The translations under genes and the position numbers were made by a program. Below, piece by piece: positions 63,321 to 64,000 of a DNA stretch of 64,000 nucleotides (position 1 is the first letter of the stretch; each line of letters begins with the position of its first letter). The notes beneath the pieces are model-generated. The model worked only from the letters and a program-made list of their open reading frames with translations. It was not told the DNA's origin and searched no databases. The DNA lies in NCBI GenBank assembly GCA_902651635.1, contig CACRSC010000038.1, forward strand, positions 241,659 through 305,658, read 5' to 3'. This DNA is from Mastigamoeba balamuthi (taxonomy: Eukaryota; Evosea; Mastigamoebida; Mastigamoebidae).

Positions 63321-64000
63321 CTACTCGTTGTCGGCCCCGTCGTCGTCGTCGTCGTTGTCGTCGTCAGAGGACCCCGAGGACTGCTTCAGCGCCTTGGCCT
63401 CGCGGCGCTTCCTCTCGGCCTCGGCCATGCTCGCGCGGATCTGCTCCAGCGACGCGTCCTTATTGTCAAAGAAGTGCAGCAGGCGCCTCCACCTCCTGAC
63501 CTGCCCGTCCCAGCTCCTCTGCGGGCATAAACCAATTGGTGAGCAAAAAATCCCAATCCCACATCTCAAACGGGAGGATTCAATTGAAATAGAAATAGGA
63601 ATTGAATTGAGAGGGCCGCCTCACCTTGGAGCACTTGAGGTCCGTGCGCGGCTCGATGGGGTCCGTGCGCAGGCGCTGGTCCTGGGGCACGAGCTCCGTG
63701 AACCTGCGCCAGCCCTCGGTGTTGTGCCCGTACTCGATCTGCTTGCTGCGCTGCGCTATCCTGCGCTCGTCCGTCTCCTTCGCGGGCTCTGCCGTCGCCG
63801 TCGCCGTCGCCGCCGCCGGTGACGCGGCGGGCACGGGCACCGCCACGACCACGAACCTGCGGCGCGGCGCCAGCATCGGCAGCTCGTCGTAGAGCTGCGC
63901 GAGCGTCCTGGGCGCCTGGCCCCCGCACGCAGCCCTCAGCGGCCACGCCGCGTTGCCCTGCAGGCAAGCGCACCCCCCACACCACGTCAGCGCCCAACGC
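63321..64000 (-). CDS. SLBP: Histone stem-loop binding protein SLBP (5' partial)
   Basis: Exons 63957-63625 and 63518-63321, with an intron (63958 upward) reaching the window edge. The RNA-binding domain is clear: RRIAQRSKQIEYGHNTEGWR, then RFTELVPQDQ, PRTDLKCSK and, after a 106-nt intron, RSWDGQVRRWRRLLHFFDNK. These match the SLBP family (RQKQIDYGKNT, SWDxQIRxWRxxLHxxD), although the usual TPNK stretch is EPRT-like here. The tail is acidic (DDDNDDDDDGADNE). SLBP binds the 3' stem-loop of replication-dependent histone mRNAs for processing, export and translation; a matching stem-loop follows the H2B gene at 22375-22390. The intron holds the AT-rich AATTG type of sequence seen in several other introns here. 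Confidence 0.9.

Noticed and set aside
1-64000. tRNA, rRNA, CRISPR arrays, retroelements or virus-like elements
   Set aside because: I found no cloverleaf, repeat-spacer array, reverse transcriptase, integrase, capsid or terminal-repeat structure that I could support.

Overview
This window reads as nuclear DNA from a gene-dense, GC-rich protist, most likely an amoebozoan and plausibly an archamoeba of the Mastigamoeba type. That placement is inferred. It rests on compact genes on both strands, very short GT-AG introns (mostly 40-115 nt), strong codon bias, standard stop codons, and two nitroreductase proteins carrying an N-terminal 2[4Fe-4S] ferredoxin domain, a type known from anaerobic or microaerophilic protists such as Entamoeba and Trichomonas. 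I saw no bacterial operons, tRNA or rRNA genes, CRISPR arrays, or complete mobile elements.

Layout, left to right. 1-5003 (minus): a very large RhoGAP-RasGEF signalling protein with an N-terminal membrane segment and a long charged repeat; its 3' end lies outside the window. 5078-6814 (minus): a MYND zinc-finger protein with a sequencing gap in one intron. 6889-10229 (plus): a protein with nearly 40 WG motifs. 10429-11171: an unresolved gene. 11277-12903: a C2-patatin lipase. 13067-15870: a lower-GC stretch with broken kinase-like fragments. 16102-19134: UTP21/WDR36. 19415-21379: a BRCT-coiled-coil-RRM protein. 21730-22276: histone H2B with a histone-type 3' stem-loop. 22777-24508: a single-pass cyclase-like protein. 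24859-26184: a fascin-like/RING protein. 26357-29717: a protein with the layout of mammalian adenylyl cyclases (membrane cassette-C1-membrane cassette-C2) but lacking most catalytic residues. 29912-30917: a macrodomain hydrolase. 31089-32195: a GalT/ADP-glucose-phosphorylase-like enzyme. 32300-35200: poorly resolved genes.

The most unusual block is 35216-52896. It holds two tandem ferredoxin-nitroreductase paralogues, a trimodular non-ribosomal peptide synthetase (C-A-T)x3 ending in a thioester reductase, a divergently transcribed AT-hook protein, and a 14-TM-class MFS exporter. The synthetase has one uninterrupted 10.75-kb exon in a locus where most genes are cut by introns every few hundred bases, and perfect 20- and 21-bp inverted repeats lie on its two sides. 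It looks like a secondary-metabolite cluster for a reductively released peptide.

53255-57681 (minus) is NAT10/KRE33, the RNA cytidine acetyltransferase. 57974-58822 is a proline-rich coiled-coil protein. 59267-62918 is a class II eIF4E (4EHP-like) with a long Q-rich tail and a C-terminal membrane anchor. 63321-64000 (minus) is the stem-loop binding protein SLBP, the expected partner of the stem-loop after H2B. A recurring oddity is a set of GC-AG introns that all begin AAG|GCAC.
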